6,253 bases of DNA, taken from an uncultured Clostridia bacterium. Its GTDB lineage: Bacteria > Bacillota_A > Clostridia > TANB77 > CAG-508. The stretch spans positions 1-6,253 of the forward strand of contig CAQOYX010000085.1 in the NCBI GenBank assembly GCA_948852375.1, read 5' to 3'. The notes under the pieces were generated by a model. The model searched no databases. It saw only the letters and a list, made by a program, of their open reading frames with translations, and had not been told where the DNA came from. A program made the position numbers and the translations under genes. Shown here piece after piece: positions 6,046 through 6,253 of the stretch (position 1 is its first letter; each line of letters opens with the position of its first letter).

Positions 6046-6085
6046 CAAACCTATGCTTGATAAAAACAATTTGAATTCATATTAA

Positions 6086-6113
6086 ATTATATCTGATTTT
6101 TTTATAAATTCAA
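6086..6113 (-). promoter_or_regulatory. sigma-A-type promoter of the recombinase gene
   Basis: On the minus strand TTGAAT (6108-6113) and a perfect TATAAT (6086-6091) are separated by 16 bases, giving a leader of about 95 nt that contains the hairpin at 6013-6045. The promoter is downstream of the small ORF, so the recombinase can be transcribed on its own. Confidence 0.6.
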
Positions 6114-6135
6114 ATGCTGAAGTAATAAAAAGTCT

Positions 6136-6240
6136 TTATCTATTTTTTTCGATAATATCAATCAAAAGATGTGATATTATTTTTTCTATTTCTTCACCCT
6201 TTTCATCAAAATACACATTAATTTTAAATGTTTCGTTCAT
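6136..6240 (-). CDS. small 34-residue protein upstream of the recombinase
   Basis: ATG at 6240 follows GGGAGA with suitable spacing and opens a 34-residue frame, MNETFKINVYFDEKGEEIEK, ending IEKNR and TAA. It is acidic, with an alternating N-terminal strand and an amphipathic helix. I cannot name the family. Small proteins just upstream of the recombinase are common in Tn4451- and Tn5397-type elements, and it could be an accessory or excision factor, but nothing in the sequence proves this. The good ribosome-binding site supports a real gene. It contains no CGG codon. Confidence 0.55.
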   Translation of the reverse strand: MNETFKINVYFDEKGEEIEKIISHLLIDIIEKNR

Positions 6241-6253
6241 AATTTCTCCCGCT

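Larger units (their letters stand above)
4344..6253. mobile_element. recombinase-bearing end of an integrated element, continues past the window
   Basis: The element is defined by a TndX/TnpX-like recombinase next to an abruptly truncated host gene. The junction lies within a few bases of 4340-4350, where ATPase similarity stops (minus strand CCTCAACCA then GAAGCAATT). Known relatives such as Tn5397 and Tn4451 recombine at a GA dinucleotide, and a GA is present at the start of the GAA codon; assigning it as the crossover is inference. The terminal 60 bases hold an inverted repeat. The other end and cargo are not visible. Confidence 0.72.

Noticed and set aside
1..6253. CRISPR array, tRNA or rRNA genes
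   Set aside because: No regularly spaced direct repeats and no tRNA- or rRNA-like segments were seen on either strand.

Overview
The window is a very AT-rich stretch of bacterial DNA with every credible gene on the minus strand. Strong GGAGG ribosome-binding sites, AT-rich hairpins and the protein families present suggest a low-GC member of the Bacillota (Clostridia-like, possibly gut-associated). The species cannot be named from this sequence.

Layout in minus-strand gene order, from the high-coordinate end. (1) 6253 down to about 4344 is the recombinase-bearing end of a mobile element: a 34-residue ORF, then a TndX/TnpX-like large serine recombinase. (2) The element has inserted into the ATPase gene of a NitT/TauT-type ABC importer, leaving only its C-terminal tail (4164-4343). 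(3) The importer permease (3369-4171) follows. (4) An unrecognised gene (2567-3190) with its own promoter, structured leader and terminator interrupts the importer cluster. (5) The importer's membrane-anchored NMT1/SsuA-like substrate-binding protein (1159-2171) follows. (6) A histidine phosphatase (553-1092) has its ribosome-binding site buried in a terminator-like hairpin. (7) Last is the start of trmL, a tRNA wobble-position 2'-O-methyltransferase, cut by the window edge.

The main discovery is that four of these genes (trmL, binding protein, permease, recombinase) are each broken by one or two single-base shifts, seven in all, and every shift has the same form. The zero frame reaches an in-frame CGG codon. 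The protein resumes one base later, so that C-GGA (six times) or C-GGG (once) supplies a Gly that fits the family. Removing that one C restores full-length reading frames in the three complete genes and an open frame to the window edge in trmL. The eight out-of-phase CGG triplets inside genes cause no shift. The only in-frame CGG codons read normally are two in the unrecognised gene, whose codon use looks foreign. The simplest biological reading is a lineage in which CGG is not decoded as Arg and ribosomes move +1 there, reading GGR as Gly. This resembles the AGG-Y recoding known from Perkinsus mitochondria. The rival is a systematic sequencing or assembly insertion, which cannot be excluded from one sequence.
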